The notes beneath the pieces are model-generated. The model did not search any database. It saw nothing but the letters and a program-made list of their open reading frames with translations, and was not told where the DNA came from. From positions 86,968,164 through 87,032,163 of the forward strand of contig OZ038510.1 in the NCBI GenBank assembly GCA_964036315.1: DNA of 64,000 nucleotides, written 5' to 3'. A program made the position numbers and the translations under genes. This document shows positions 23,572-36,615 of the stretch, one piece after another. The DNA is from Acanthosepion esculentum. Taxonomy: Eukaryota; Mollusca; Cephalopoda; Sepiida; Sepiidae. Numbering within the stretch: position 1 is the first letter of the stretch; every line of letters starts with the position of its first letter.

Positions 23572-26500
23572 AGTCCCAGAAAGTCCCACGCAGACGACCC
23601 CCCACACAGTAGGCAGTCCCAGAAAGTCCCACGCAGATGATCCCCCACCCAGGAGACAGTCCCAGAAAGTCCCAAGCAGACGACCCCCCACCCAGGATAC
23701 AGTGCCTGAATGTCCCACGCAGACGAACCCAAGACCCAGAAAGTACCACGCAGACGACCCCCAGTCCCAGAAAGTCCCACGCAGACGACCCCCAGTCCCA
23801 GAAAGTCCCACGCAGACGACCCCCAGTCCCAGAAAGTCCCACGCAGACGAACTCCAGTCCCAAAAAATCCCACGCGGACGACCTCCAGTCCGAGAAAGTC
23901 CCACGCAGTCAACCCCCAGTCCCAGAAAATCCCACGAACGATCCCCACACAGTAGACAGTCCAAGAAAGTCCCAAACAGACGACCCCCGTCCCAGGAGAC
24001 AGTGCCAGAATGTCCCACGCAGACGACCCCAAGACCCAGAAAGTACCACGCAGACGACCCCCAGTCCCAGAAAGTCCCACGATGACGACCCCCCACCCTG
24101 GAGACAGTCCCGGAAAATCCCACGCAGACGGCCACCAACCCAGGAGACAGTCCCAGAAAGTCCCAAGCAGACGACCCCCAGTCCCAGAAAGTACCCACGC
24201 AGACGACCCCTAGTCCCAGAAATTCCCACGCAGACGACCCCCCACACAGTAGACAGTCCAAGAAAGTCCCAAACAGACGACCCCCCACCCAGGAGACAGT
24301 CCCAGGTAGTCCCAAGCAGACGACCCCCAGTCCCAGAAAGTCCCACGCAGACGACCCCTAATCCCAGAAAGTCCCACGCATAGACCCCCCACTCAGGAGA
24401 CAGTCCCAGAACGTCCCAAACAGTCGAACCCCTCCCAGGAGACAGTCCCAGGAAGTCCCACGCAGACGATTCCCAGTCCCAGAAAGTACCCACGCAGACG
24501 ACCCCCACTCCCAGAAAGTCCCACGCAGACGACCTCCAGTCCCAGAAAGTCCCACGCAGACGACCCCCAGTCCAAGAAAGTCCCACGCAGACGACCACCC
24601 ACCCAGGAGACAATCCCCTAAAGTCCCACGCAGGCGACCCTCAGTCCCAGAATGTCCCACAAGGAAGACCCCCACCAACGAGACAGTCCCAGAAAGTCCC
24701 AAGCAGACGACCCCCCACCCAGAAGACAGTCCCAGAAAGTCCCACGCAGACGAACCCCAGTCCCAGAAAGTCCCGCGCAGACGACCCCCACCCAGGAGAC
24801 AGTCCCAGAAGGTCCCACGCAGACGACCCCCACCCAGGAGACAGTCCCAGAAATTCCCACGCAGACGACCCCCAGTCCGAGAAAGTACCCACGCAGACGA
24901 CCCCCAGTCCTAGAAAGTCCCACGCAGACGACCCCCAGTCCAAGAAAATCCCACGCAGACGAACCCAGTCTCAGAAAGTCCCACGCAGACGACCCCCCAT
25001 ACAGTAGACAGTCCAAGAAAGTCCACAGACAGACGACCCCCCACGCAGGAGACAGTCCCAGGTAGTCCCAAGCAGACGACCCCCAGTCCCAGAAAGTCCC
25101 ACGCAGACGACCCCCAGTCCCAGAAAGACCCACGCAGACGACCCCCCCACCCAGGAGACACTCCCAGAAAGTCCCAAACAGTCGACACTCCTCCCAGGAG
25201 ACAGTCCCAGGAAGTCTCACACAGACGACCCCCAATCCCAGAAATTACCCACGCAGACGACCCCCAGTCCCAGAAAGTCCCACGCAGACAACCTCCAGTC
25301 CCAGAAAGTCCCACGCAGACGACCCCCAGTCCCAGAAAGTACCCACGCCGACGACACCCAGTCCCAGAAAGTCCCACGCAGACGACCCCAAGTCCCAGAA
25401 AATCCCACGCAGACGACCCCCCACCCAGGAGACAGTCCCAGAATGTCCCACGCAGACGACCCCCCAGCCAGGAGACAGTCCCAGAAAGTCCCAAACAGTC
25501 GACCCCCCTGCCAGGAGACAGTCCCAGGAAGTCCCACGCAGACGACACCCAGTCCCAGAAAGTCCCACGCAGACGACCTCCAGTCCCAGAAAGTCCCACG
25601 CATACGACCCCCAGTCCAAGAAAGTCCCACGCAGACGACCCCCAGTCCCAGAAAGTCCCACGCAGACGACCCCCCACACAGTAGGCAGTCCCAGAAAGTC
25701 CCACGCAGACGATCCCCCACCCAGGAGACAGTCCCAGAAAGTCCCAAGCAGACGACCCCCCACCCAGGATACAGTGCCTGAATGTCCCACGCAGATGAAC
25801 CCAAGACACAGAAAGTACCACGCAGACGACCCCCAGTCACAGAAAGTCCCACGCAGACGACCCCCCACACTGGAGACAGGTCCAGAAAGTCGCAAGCAGA
25901 CGAACCCCACCCAGGAGACTGTCCCAGAAAGTCCCACGCAGACGACACCCAGTCCCAGAAAGTCCCACGCAGACGACCCCCAGTTCCAGAAAATCCCACG
26001 CAGACGACCCCCAGTCCCAGAAAGTACCCACGCCGACGACCCCCAGTCCCAGAAAGTTCCACGCATACGACCCCAAGTCCCAGAAAGTCCCACGCAGACG
26101 ACCCCCCATCCAGGAGACAGTCCCAGAAAGTCACAAACAGACGACCCCCTCCAAGGAGACAGTCCCAGAATGACCCAAACAGTCGACCCCCCTCCCAGGA
26201 GACAGTCCCAGGAAGTCCCACGCAGACGACCCCCAGTCACAGAAAGTCCCACGCAGACGACCCCCCACACTGGAGACAGGTCCAGAAAGTCGCAAGCAGA
26301 CGACCCCCCACCCAGGAGACTGTCCCAGAAAGTCCCACGCAGACGACACCCAGTCCCAGAAAGTCCCACGCAGACGACCCCCAGTCCCAGAAAATCCCAC
26401 GCAGACGACCCCCAGTCCCAGAAAGTACCCACGCCGACGACCCCCAGTCCCAGAAAGTCCCACGCAGACGACCCCAAGTCCCAGAAAGTCCCACGCAGAC

Positions 26501-29485
26501 GACCCCCCATCCAGGAGACAGTCCCAGAAAGTCACAAACAGACGACCCCCTCCAAGGAGACAGTCCCAGAATGTCCCAAACAGTCGACCCCCCTCCCAGG
26601 AGACAGTCCCAGGAAGTCCCACGCAGACGACCCCCAGTCCCAGAAAGTCCCACGCAGACGACATCCAGTCCCAGAGAGTCCTACGCATACGACCCCCAGT
26701 CCAAGAAAGTCCCACGCAGACGACCCCCAGTCCAAGAAAGTCCCACGCAGACGACCCTCCACAGAGAAGACAGTCCCAGAAAGTCCCAAACAGAAGACCC
26801 CCAGTCCCAGAATGTCCCAAACAGAGGACACCCCTCCCAGGAGACAGTCCTAGAAAGTCCCACGCAGACGACCCCCACTCCCAGAAAGTCCCACGCAGAC
26901 GACCCCACACACAGTAGACAGTCCCAGAAAGTCCCAAACAGACGAGCCCCCACCCAGGAGACATTCCCAGGTAGTCCCAAGAAGACGACCCCCAGTCCCA
27001 GAAAGTCCCACGCAGACGACCCCCAGTCCAAGAAAGTCCCACGCATACGACCCCCACACAGTAGACAGTCCCAGAAAGTCCCAAACAGTCGACCCCCCTC
27101 CCAGGAGACAGTCCCAGGAAGTCCCACGCAGACGACCCCCAGTCCCAGAAAGTACCCACGCAGACGACCCCCAGTCCCAGTAAGTCCCACGCAGACGATC
27201 CCCCACCCAGGAGACAGTCCCAGAAAGTCCCAGGCAGAGGACCCCCTACCCAGGAGACAGTGCCAGAATGTCCCACGCAGACGACCCCAAGACACAGAAA
27301 GTACCACGCAGACGACCCCCAGTCCCAGAAAGTCCCACGAAGATGACCCCCCACCCAGAAGACAGTCCCAGAAAGTCCCACGCAGACGACCCCCAGTCCC
27401 AGAAAGTCCCTAGCAGACGACCCCCCACCCAGGAGACAATCCCAGAAAGTCCCAAAACGTCGACCCCCCTTCCAGGAGACAGTCGCAGGAAGTCCCACGC
27501 GGGATGACCCCCAGTCCTAGAAAGTACCCACGCAGACGACCCCCAGTCCAGAAAGTCCCACGCAGACGACCTACAGTCCAAGAAAGTCCCACGCAGACGA
27601 CCCCCAATCCCAGAAGGTCCCACGCAGACGATCCCGCACCGAGCAGACAGTCACAGAAAGTCCCAAGCAGACGAACCCCCCAACCAGGGGACAGTGCCAT
27701 AATGTCCCACGCAGACGACCCCAAGACCCAGAAAGTCCCACGCAGACTACCCCCAGTCCCAGAAAGTCCCACGAAGACGACCACCGACCCTCGAGGCAGA
27801 CCCAGAAAGTCCCACGCCGACGACCCCCCACCCAGGAGACAGTCCAAGTATGTCCCACGCAGACGATTCCCAGTCCCCAAAAGTAACCACGCAGACGACC
27901 CCCAATCCCAGAAAGTCCCACGCAGACGACACCAAGTCACAGAAAGTCCCACGAAGACGACCCCCCACCCAGGAGACAGTCCCAGAATGTCCCACGCAGA
28001 CGACCCCCCACCCAAGAGACAGTCCCAGAAAGTTCCAAACAGTCAACACCCCTCCCAGGAGAGAGTCCCAGGAAGTCCCACGCAGACGACCCCCAGTCCC
28101 AGAAAGTCCCACGCAGACGACACCCAGTCCCAGAAAGTCCCACGCAGACGACCCCCAGTCCAAGAAAGTCCCACGCAGACGACACCCAGTGCCAGAAAGT
28201 CCCAAAGAGACAACCTCCCACACAGGAGACAGTCCCAGGTAGTCCCACGCAGACGACACCCAGTCCCAGAATGTCCCACGCAGACGAACCCCAGACCTAG
28301 AGAGTCCCACGCAGACGACCCACCCACGCAGGAGACAGTCCCAGAAAGTCCCAAACAGTCGATCCCCCTCCCAGGAGACAGTCCCAGTAAGTCCCACGCA
28401 GACGACACCCAGTCCCAGAAAGTACCCATGCAGACGACCCCCAGTCCCAGAAAGTCCCACGCAGACGACCTCCAGTCCCAGAAAGTCCCACGCAGACGAC
28501 CCCCAGTCCAAGAAAGTCCCACGCAGACGACCCCCAGTCCCAGAAAGTCCAACGCAGACGATCCCCCACCCAGGAGACAGTCCTAGAAAAATCCGAAGCA
28601 GACGACCCCCCACCCAGGAGACAGTGCCAGAATATCCCACGCAGACGACCCCAAGACCCAGAAAGTCATACGCAGACGACCCCCAGTCCCAGAAAGTCCC
28701 ACGAAGACGACCCCCACCCTGGAGACAGTCCAAGGAAGTCCCACGCAGACGACACCCAGTCACAGAAAGTCCCACGCAGACGCCCCCCACCCAGGAGACA
28801 GTCCCAGAAAGTCCCAAACACTCGAACCCCCTCCCAGGAGAGAGTCCCAGGAAGTCCCACGCAGACGACCTCCAGTCCCAGAAAGTCCCACGCAGACGAA
28901 CCCAAGGCCCAGAAAGTCCCACGCAGACGACCCTCCACCCAGGAGACAGTCCCAGAAAGTCCCACGCAGACGACCCCCAGTTCCAGAAAGTCCCACAAGG
29001 ACGACCCTCACCCAGGATACAGTCCCAGAAAGTCCCACGCAGACGACCCCCCACCCAGGAGACAGTCCCAGAAGTCCGACGCACACGACCCCCAGTCCCA
29101 GAAAGTCCCACGCAGACGACACCCACCCAGGAGACAGTCCCAGAAAGTCCCACGCAGACGACCCCCCACACAGGAGACAGCCCCAGAAACTCCCACGCAG
29201 ACGACCGCCAGTCCCAGAAAGTCCCAGGCAGACGACCCCCCACACAGTAGACAGTCTCAGAAAGTCCCAAACAGTCGAACACCCTCCCGGGAGACAGTCC
29301 CAGGAAGACCCACGCAGACGACCCCCAGTCCCAGAAAGTCCCACGCAGACGACCCCCCACCCAAGAGACAGTCCCAGAAAGTCCCACAAGGACGACCCCC
29401 AGTCCCAGAAAGTCCCACAAGGACGACCCCCACCCAGGAGACAGTCCCAGAAAGTCCCACGCAGGCGACCCACCACCCAGGAGAC
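23572..29485 (+). repeat. Segmental tandem duplication, copy 2 (5,914 bp)
   Basis: Starts with the same CACAGTAGGCAG marker segment as copy 1. Ends where copy 1's last units (GCAGGCGACCCACCACCC) are followed by a plain short unit instead of the start of another copy. It keeps the 63-bp and ~150-bp segments absent from copy 1 (near 24,480-24,545 and 25,107-25,256). Confidence 0.88.
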
Positions 29486-29715
29486 AGTCCCAGAAAGTCC
29501 CACGCAGACGACCCCCAGTCCCAGAAAGTCCCACGCAGACGACCCCCAGTCCAAGAAAGTCCCACGCAGACGACCCCCAGTCCCAGAAAGTCCAACGAAG
29601 ACGACCCCGCACACAGTAGACAGTCCCAGAATGTCATAAACAGACGACCCCCACCAGGAGACGGTCCCAGGTAGTCCCACGGCGACGACCTCCAGCCCCA
29701 GAAAGTCCCACGCAG
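29486..29715 (+). repeat. Short linker of plain units between two duplicated blocks
   Basis: Mostly consensus 31-bp units with two long units, one carrying CACACAGTAGAC and one the rare CACCAGGAGACGGTCCC. It belongs to neither the 5.9-kb nor the 3.45-kb duplication. Confidence 0.6.
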
Positions 29716-32700
29716 ACGACCCCCCATTCCCAGAAAGTCCCACGCAGACGAACCCCCACCCAGGAGACATTCCCAGAAAGTCCCACGCAGAGGACCCCCA
29801 GTCCCAGAAAGTCCCACGCAGACGACCCCCCACCAAGGAGACAGTCCCAGAAAGTCCCAAACAATCGACCACCCTCCAAGGAGACAGACCCAGGAAGTCC
29901 AACGCAGACGACCCCCAGTCCCAGAAAGTACCGACGCAGACGAACCCAGTCCCAGAATGTCCCACGCAGACGACCCCAAGTCCCACAAAGTTCCACGCAG
30001 ACGACCCCACACCCAAGAGCCAGTCACAGAAAGTCCCACGCAGACGACCCCCAATCCCAGAAAGTCCCACGAAGACGAACCCCAGTCCGAGAAGGTCCCA
30101 CGCAGACGAGCCCCAGTCCCAGAAAGTCCCACGCAGACGACCCCCCAGACAGAAGACAGTCCCAGAAAGTCCCACGTAGACGACCCCCCACTCAGGAGAC
30201 AGTCCAAGAAAGTCCTACGCAGACAACCCCCGGTACCAGAAAGTCCCACGCAGACGACCCCCAGTCCCAGAAAGTCCCACGCAGACGACCCCCAATCCTA
30301 CAAATTCCCACGGAGACGACCCCCCACCCAGGAGATAGTCACAGAAAGTCCCACGCAGACGACCCCCCGTCCCAGAAAGTCCCACAAGGAAGACACCCAC
30401 CCAGGAGACAGTCCCTGAAAGTCCCACGCAGACGACCCCCCACCCAGGAGACAGTCCCAGAAAGTTCCAAAACGTCGACCCGCCTTCCAGGAGACAGTTC
30501 CAGGAAGTCCCACGCGGGATGACCCCCAGTCCCAGAAAGTACCCAGGCAGACGACCCCCAGTCCCAGAAAGTCCCATGCAGACGACCTCCAGTCCAAGAA
30601 AGTCCCACGCAGACGACCCCCAGTCCAAAAAAGTCCCACGCAGACGACCCCCAGTCGCAGAATGTCCCACGCAGACGACCCCCCACCCAGGAGACAGTCC
30701 CAGAATGTCCCAAACAGTCGACCCCCGTCCCAGGAGACAGTCCCTGGAAGTCCCACGCAGACGACCCCCAGTCCCAGAAAGTCCCACGCAGACGACCTCC
30801 AGTCCCAGAATGTCCCACACAGACGACCCCCAGTCCAAGAAAGTCCCACGCAGACGACCACCAGTCACAGAAAATCCCACGCAGACGAACCCCACACAGT
30901 AGACAGTCCCAGAAAGTCCCAAACTGACGACCCCCCACCCAGGAGACAGTCCCATGTAGTCCCACGCAGACGACCCCAAGTCCCAGAAAGTCCCACGCAG
31001 ACGAACCCCAGTCCCAGAAAGTCCCACGCAGACGACCCCCCACCAAGTAGACAGTCCCAGAAAGTCCCAAAGAGTCGACCTACCTCCCAGGAGACAGTCC
31101 CAGGAAGTCCAACGCAGACGATCCCCAGTCCCAGAAAGTACCCAGGCAGACGACCCCTGTCCCAGAAAGTCCCACGCAGAATACCTCCAGTCCAAGAAAG
31201 TCCCACGCAGACGACCCCCAGTCCAAGAAAGTCCCACGCAGACGACCCCTGTCCCAGAAAGTCCCACGAAGACGACACCCCACCCAGCAGACAGTACCAG
31301 AATGTCCCAAACAGTCGACCCCCCTCCCAGGAGACAGTCCGTGGAAGTCCCACGCAGACGACCCCCAGTCCCAGAAAGTCCCACGCAGACGACCTCCAGT
31401 CCCAGAATGTCCCACACAGACGACCCCCAGTCCAAGAAAGTCCCACGCAGACGACCACCAGTCCCAGAAAGTCCCACGCAGACGAACCCCACACAGTAGA
31501 CAGTCCCAGAAAGTCCCAAACAGACGACCCCCCACCCAGGAGACAGTCCCATGTAGTCCCACGCAGACGACCCCCAGTCCCAGAAAGTCCCACGCAGACG
31601 AACCCCAGTCCCAGAAAGTCCCACGCAGACGACCCCCCACCAAGTAGACAGTCCCAGAATGTCCCAAAGAGTCGACCTACCTCCCAGGAGACAGTCCCAG
31701 GAAGTCCAACGCAGACGATCCCCAGTCCCAGAAAGTACCCAGGCAGACGACCCCCAGTACCAGAAAGTCCCACGCAGACGACTTCCAGTCCAAGAAAGTC
31801 CCACGCAGACGACCCCCAGTCCAAGAAAGTCCCACGCAGACGAACCCCAGTCGCAGAAAGTCCCACGCAGACGACCCCCCACTCAGGAGACAGTCCCAGA
31901 ATGTCCCAAACAGTCGACCCACCACCCAGGAGACAGTCCCTGGAAGTCCCACGCAGACGACCCCCAGTCCCAGAAAGTCCCACGCAGACGACCTCCAGTC
32001 CCAGAATGTCCCACACAGACGACCCCCAGTCCAAGAAAGTCCCACGCAGACGAACCCAAGTCCCAGAAAGTCCCACGCAGACGACCCCCCACCAAGTAGA
32101 CAGTCCCAGAATGTCCCAAAGATTCGACCTACCTCCCAGGAGACAGTCCCAGGAAGTCCAACGCAGACGATCCCCAGTCCCAGAAAGTACCCAGGCAGAC
32201 GACCCCCAGTCCCAGAAAGTCCCACACAGAGGACCTCCAGTCCAATAAAGTCCCACGCAGACGACCCCCAGTACAAGAAAATCTCACGCAGACGACCCCC
32301 AGTCGCAGAAAGTCCCACGCAGACGACCCCCCACTCAGGAGACAGTCCCAGAATGTCCCAAGCAGACGACCCCCCCCCAGGAGACAGTGCCAGAATGTCC
32401 CAGGCAGACGACCCCAAGACCAAGAAAGTCCCACGCAGACGACCCCGAGTCCCAGAACGTCACATGCAGACGACACCCAGTTCCAGAAAGTAACCACGCA
32501 GACGATCCCCAGTCCCAGAAAGTCCCACGCAGACGACCTCCAGTCCCAGAAAGTCCCAAACAGACGACCCCCCACCCAGGAGACAGTCCCATGTAGTCCC
32601 AAGCAGACGTTTCCCAGTCCCAGAAAGCCCCACGCAGACGACCCCCAGGCCCAGAAAGTCCCACGCATACGACCCCCCACCCAGGAGACAGTCCCAGAAA

Positions 32701-33165
32701 GTCCCATGCAGACGACCCCCAGTTCCAGAAAGTAACCACGCAGACGACCCCCAGTCCCAGAAAGTCCCACGCAGACGCCCCCCAGTCCCAGAAATTCCCA
32801 CGCAGACGATCTCCCACCCAGGAGACATTGCCAGAATGTCCCACGCAGACGACCCAAAGACCCAGAAAGTACCACGCAGACGACCCCCAGTCCCAGAAAG
32901 TCCCACGCAGACGACACCCAGTCCAAGAAAGTCCCACGCAGACGACCCCCAGTCTCAGAAAGTCCCACGCAGACGATCACCCACCCAGGAGACAGTCCCA
33001 GAAAGTCCCAAGCAGACGAACCCCACACCCAGGAGACAGTGCCAGAATGTCCCACGCAGACGACCCCAAGACACAGAAAGTCCCACGCAGACGACCCCCT
33101 GTCCCAGAAAGTCCCACGCAGACGACCCCCCCTCCAAGGAAACAGACCCAGGAAGTCCCACGAAG
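29716..33165 (+). repeat. 3,450-bp segmental tandem duplication, copy 1
   Basis: Every landmark recurs exactly 3,450 bp later (3,451 over 32,372-32,690, because of one extra base in copy 2 that is later compensated). Reading the two copies side by side I found about a dozen differences, for example at 29,770, 30,336, 30,928, 31,191, 31,759, 32,231 and 32,246. That gives roughly 99.6% identity. The block contains three 598-bp higher-order repeats starting with ATGTCCCAAACAGTCGAC at 30,705, 31,302 and 31,901. Confidence 0.92.
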
Positions 33166-36100
33166 ACGACCCCCCATTCCCAGAAAGTCCCACGCAGACG
33201 AACCCCCACCCAGGAGACAGTCCCAGAAAGTCCCACGCAGAGGACCCCCAGTCCCAGAAAGTCCCACGCAGACGACCCCCCACCAAGGAGACAGTCCCAG
33301 AAAGTCCCAAACAATCGACCACCCTCCAAGGAGACAGACCCAGGAAGTCCAACGCAGACGACCCCCAGTCCCAGAAAGTACCGACGCAGACGAACCCAGT
33401 CCCAGAATGTCCCACGCAGACGACCCCAAGTCCCACAAAGTTCCACGCAGACGACCCCACACCCAAGAGCCAGTCACAGAAAGTCCCACGCAGACGACCC
33501 CCAATCCCAGAAAGTCCCACGAAGACGAACCCCAGTCCGAGAAGGTCCCACGCAGACGAGCCCCAGTCCCAGAAAGTCCCACGCAGACGACCCCCCAGAC
33601 AGAAGACAGTCCCAGAAAGTCCCACGTAGACGACCCCCCACTCAGGAGACAGTCCAAGAAAGTCCTACGCAGACAACCCCCGGTACCAGAAAGTCCCACG
33701 CAGACGACCCCCAGTCCCAGAAAGTCCCACGCAGACGACCCCCAATCCTACAAATTCCCACGGAGACGACCCCCCACCCAGGAGACAGTCACAGAAAGTC
33801 CCACGCAGACGACCCCCCGTCCCAGAAAGTCCCACAAGGAAGACACCCACCCAGGAGACAGTCCCTGAAAGTCCCACGCAGACGACCCCCCACCCAGGAG
33901 ACAGTCCCAGAAAGTTCCAAAACGTCGACCCGCCTTCCAGGAGACAGTTCCAGGAAGTCCCACGCGGGATGACCCCCAGTCCCAGAAAGTACCCAGGCAG
34001 ACGACCCCCAGTCCCAGAAAGTCCCATGCAGACGACCTCCAGTCCAAGAAAGTCCCACGCAGACGACCCCCAGTCCAAAAAAGTCCCACGCAGACGACCC
34101 CCAGTCGCAGAATGTCCCACGCAGACGACCCCCCACCCAGGAGACAGTCCCAGAATGTCCCAAACAGTCGACCCCCGTCCCAGGAGACAGTCCCTGGAAG
34201 TCCCACGCAGACGACCCCCAGTCCCAGAAAGTCCCACGCAGACGACCTCCAGTCCCAGAATGTCCCACACAGACGACCCCCAGTCCAAGAAAGTCCCACG
34301 CAGACGACCACCAGTCACAGAAAATCCCACGCAGACGAACCCCACACAGTAGACAGTCCCAGAAAGTCCCAAACTGATGACCCCCCACCCAGGAGACAGT
34401 CCCATGTAGTCCCACGCAGACGACCCCAAGTCCCAGAAAGTCCCACGCAGACGAACCCCAGTCCCAGAAAGTCCCACGCAGACGACCCCCCACCAAGTAG
34501 ACAGTCCCAGAAAGTCCCAAAGAGTCGACCTACCTCCCAGGAGACAGTCCCAGGAAGTCCAACGCAGACGATCCCCAGTCCCAGAAAGTACCCAGGCAGA
34601 CGACCCCTGTCCCAGAAAGTCCCACGCAGACTACCTCCAGTCCAAGAAAGTCCCACGCAGACGACCCCCAGTCCAAGAAAGTCCCACGCAGACGACCCCT
34701 GTCCCAGAAAGTCCCACGAAGACGACACCCCACCCAGCAGACAGTACCAGAATGTCCCAAACAGTCGACCCCCCTCCCAGGAGACAGTCCGTGGAAGTCC
34801 CACGCAGACGACCCCCAGTCCCAGAAAGTCCCACGCAGACGACCTCCAGTCCCAGAATGTCCCACACAGACGACCCCCAGTCCAAGAAAGTCCCACGCAG
34901 ACGACCACCAGTCCCAGAAAGTCCCACGCAGACGAACCCCACACAGTAGACAGTCCCAGAAAGTCCCAAACAGACGACCCCCCACCCAGGAGACAGTCCC
35001 ATGTAGTCCCACGCAGACGACCCCCAGTCCCAGAAAGTCCCACGCAGACGAACCCCAGTCCCAGAAAGTCCCACGCAGACGACCCCCCACCAAGTAGACA
35101 GTCCCAGAATGTCCCAAAGAGTCGACCTACCTCCCAGGAGACAGTCCCAGGAAGTCCAACGCAGACGATCCCCAGTCCCAGAAAGTACCCAGGCAGACGA
35201 CCCCCAGTCCCAGAAAGTCCCACGCAGACGACTTCCAGTCCAAGAAAGTCCCACGCAGACGACCCCCAGTCCAAGAAAGTCCCACGCAGACGAACCCCAG
35301 TCGCAGAAAGTCCCACGCAGACGACCCCCCACTCAGGAGACAGTCCCAGAATGTCCCAAACAGTCGACCCACCACCCAGGAGACAGTCCCTGGAAGTCCC
35401 ACGCAGACGACCCCCAGTCCCAGAAAGTCCCACGCAGACGACCTCCAGTCCCAGAATGTCCCACACAGACGACCCCCAGTCCAAGAAAGTCCCACGCAGA
35501 CGAACCCAAGTCCCAGAAAGTCCCACGCAGACGACCCCCCACCAAGTAGACAGTCCCAGAATGTCCCAAAGATTCGACCTACCTCCCAGGAGACAGTCCC
35601 AGGAAGTCCAACGCAGACGATCCCCAGTCCCAGAAAGTACCCAGGCAGACGACCCCCAGTCCCAGAAAGTCCCACACAGACGACCTCCAGTCCAAGAAAG
35701 TCCCACGCAGACGACCCCCAGTACAAGAAAGTCTCACGCAGACGACCCCCAGTCGCAGAAAGTCCCACGCAGACGACCCCCCACTCAGGAGACAGTCCCA
35801 GAATGTCCCAAGCAGACGACCCCCCACCCAGGAGACAGTGCCAGAATGTCCCAGGCAGACGACCCCAAGACCAAGAAAGTCCCACGCAGACGACCCCGAG
35901 TCCCAGAACGTCACATGCAGACGACACCCAGTTCCAGAAAGTAACCACGCAGACGATCCCCAGTCCCAGAAAGTCCCACGCAGACGACCTCCAGTCCCAG
36001 AAAGTCCCAAACAGACGACCCCCCACCCAGGAGACAGTCCCATGTAGTCCCAAGCAGACGTTTCCCAGTCCCAGAAAGCCCCACGCAGACGACCCCCAGG

Positions 36101-36615
36101 CCCAGAAAGTCCCACGCATACGACCCCCCACCCAGGAGACAGTCCAGAAAGTCCCATGCAGACGACCCCCAGTTCCAGAAAGTAACCACGCAGACGACCC
36201 CCAGTCCCAGAAAGTCCCACGCAGACGCCCCCCAGTCCCAGAAATTCCCACGCAGACGATCTCCCACCCAGGAGACATTGCCAGAATGTCCCACGCAGAC
36301 GACCCAAAGACCCAGAAAGTACCACGCAGACGACCCCCAGTCCCAGAAAGTCCCACGCAGACGACACCCAGTCCAAGAAAGTCCCACGCAGACGACCCCC
36401 AGTCTCAGAAAGTCCCACGCAGACGATCACCCACCCAGGAGACAGTCCCAGAAAGTCCCAAGCAGACGAACCCCACACCCAGGAGACAGTGCCAGAATGT
36501 CCCACGCAGACGACCCCAAGACACAGAAAGTCCCACGCAGACGACCCCCTGTCCCAGAAAGTCCCACGCAGACGACCCCCCCTCCAAGGAAACAGACCCA
36601 GGAAGTCCCACGAAG
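33166..36615 (+). repeat. 3,450-bp segmental tandem duplication, copy 2
   Basis: Matches copy 1 from CCATTCCCAGAAAG at about 33,174 to GACCCAGGAAGTCCCACGAAG near 36,600. After that the sequence continues with plain units and further 598-bp repeats. The 598-bp start marker lies at 34,155, 34,752 and 35,351. A one-base deletion in AGTCCAGAAAG at about 36,144 restores the 3,450-bp offset. Confidence 0.92.
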
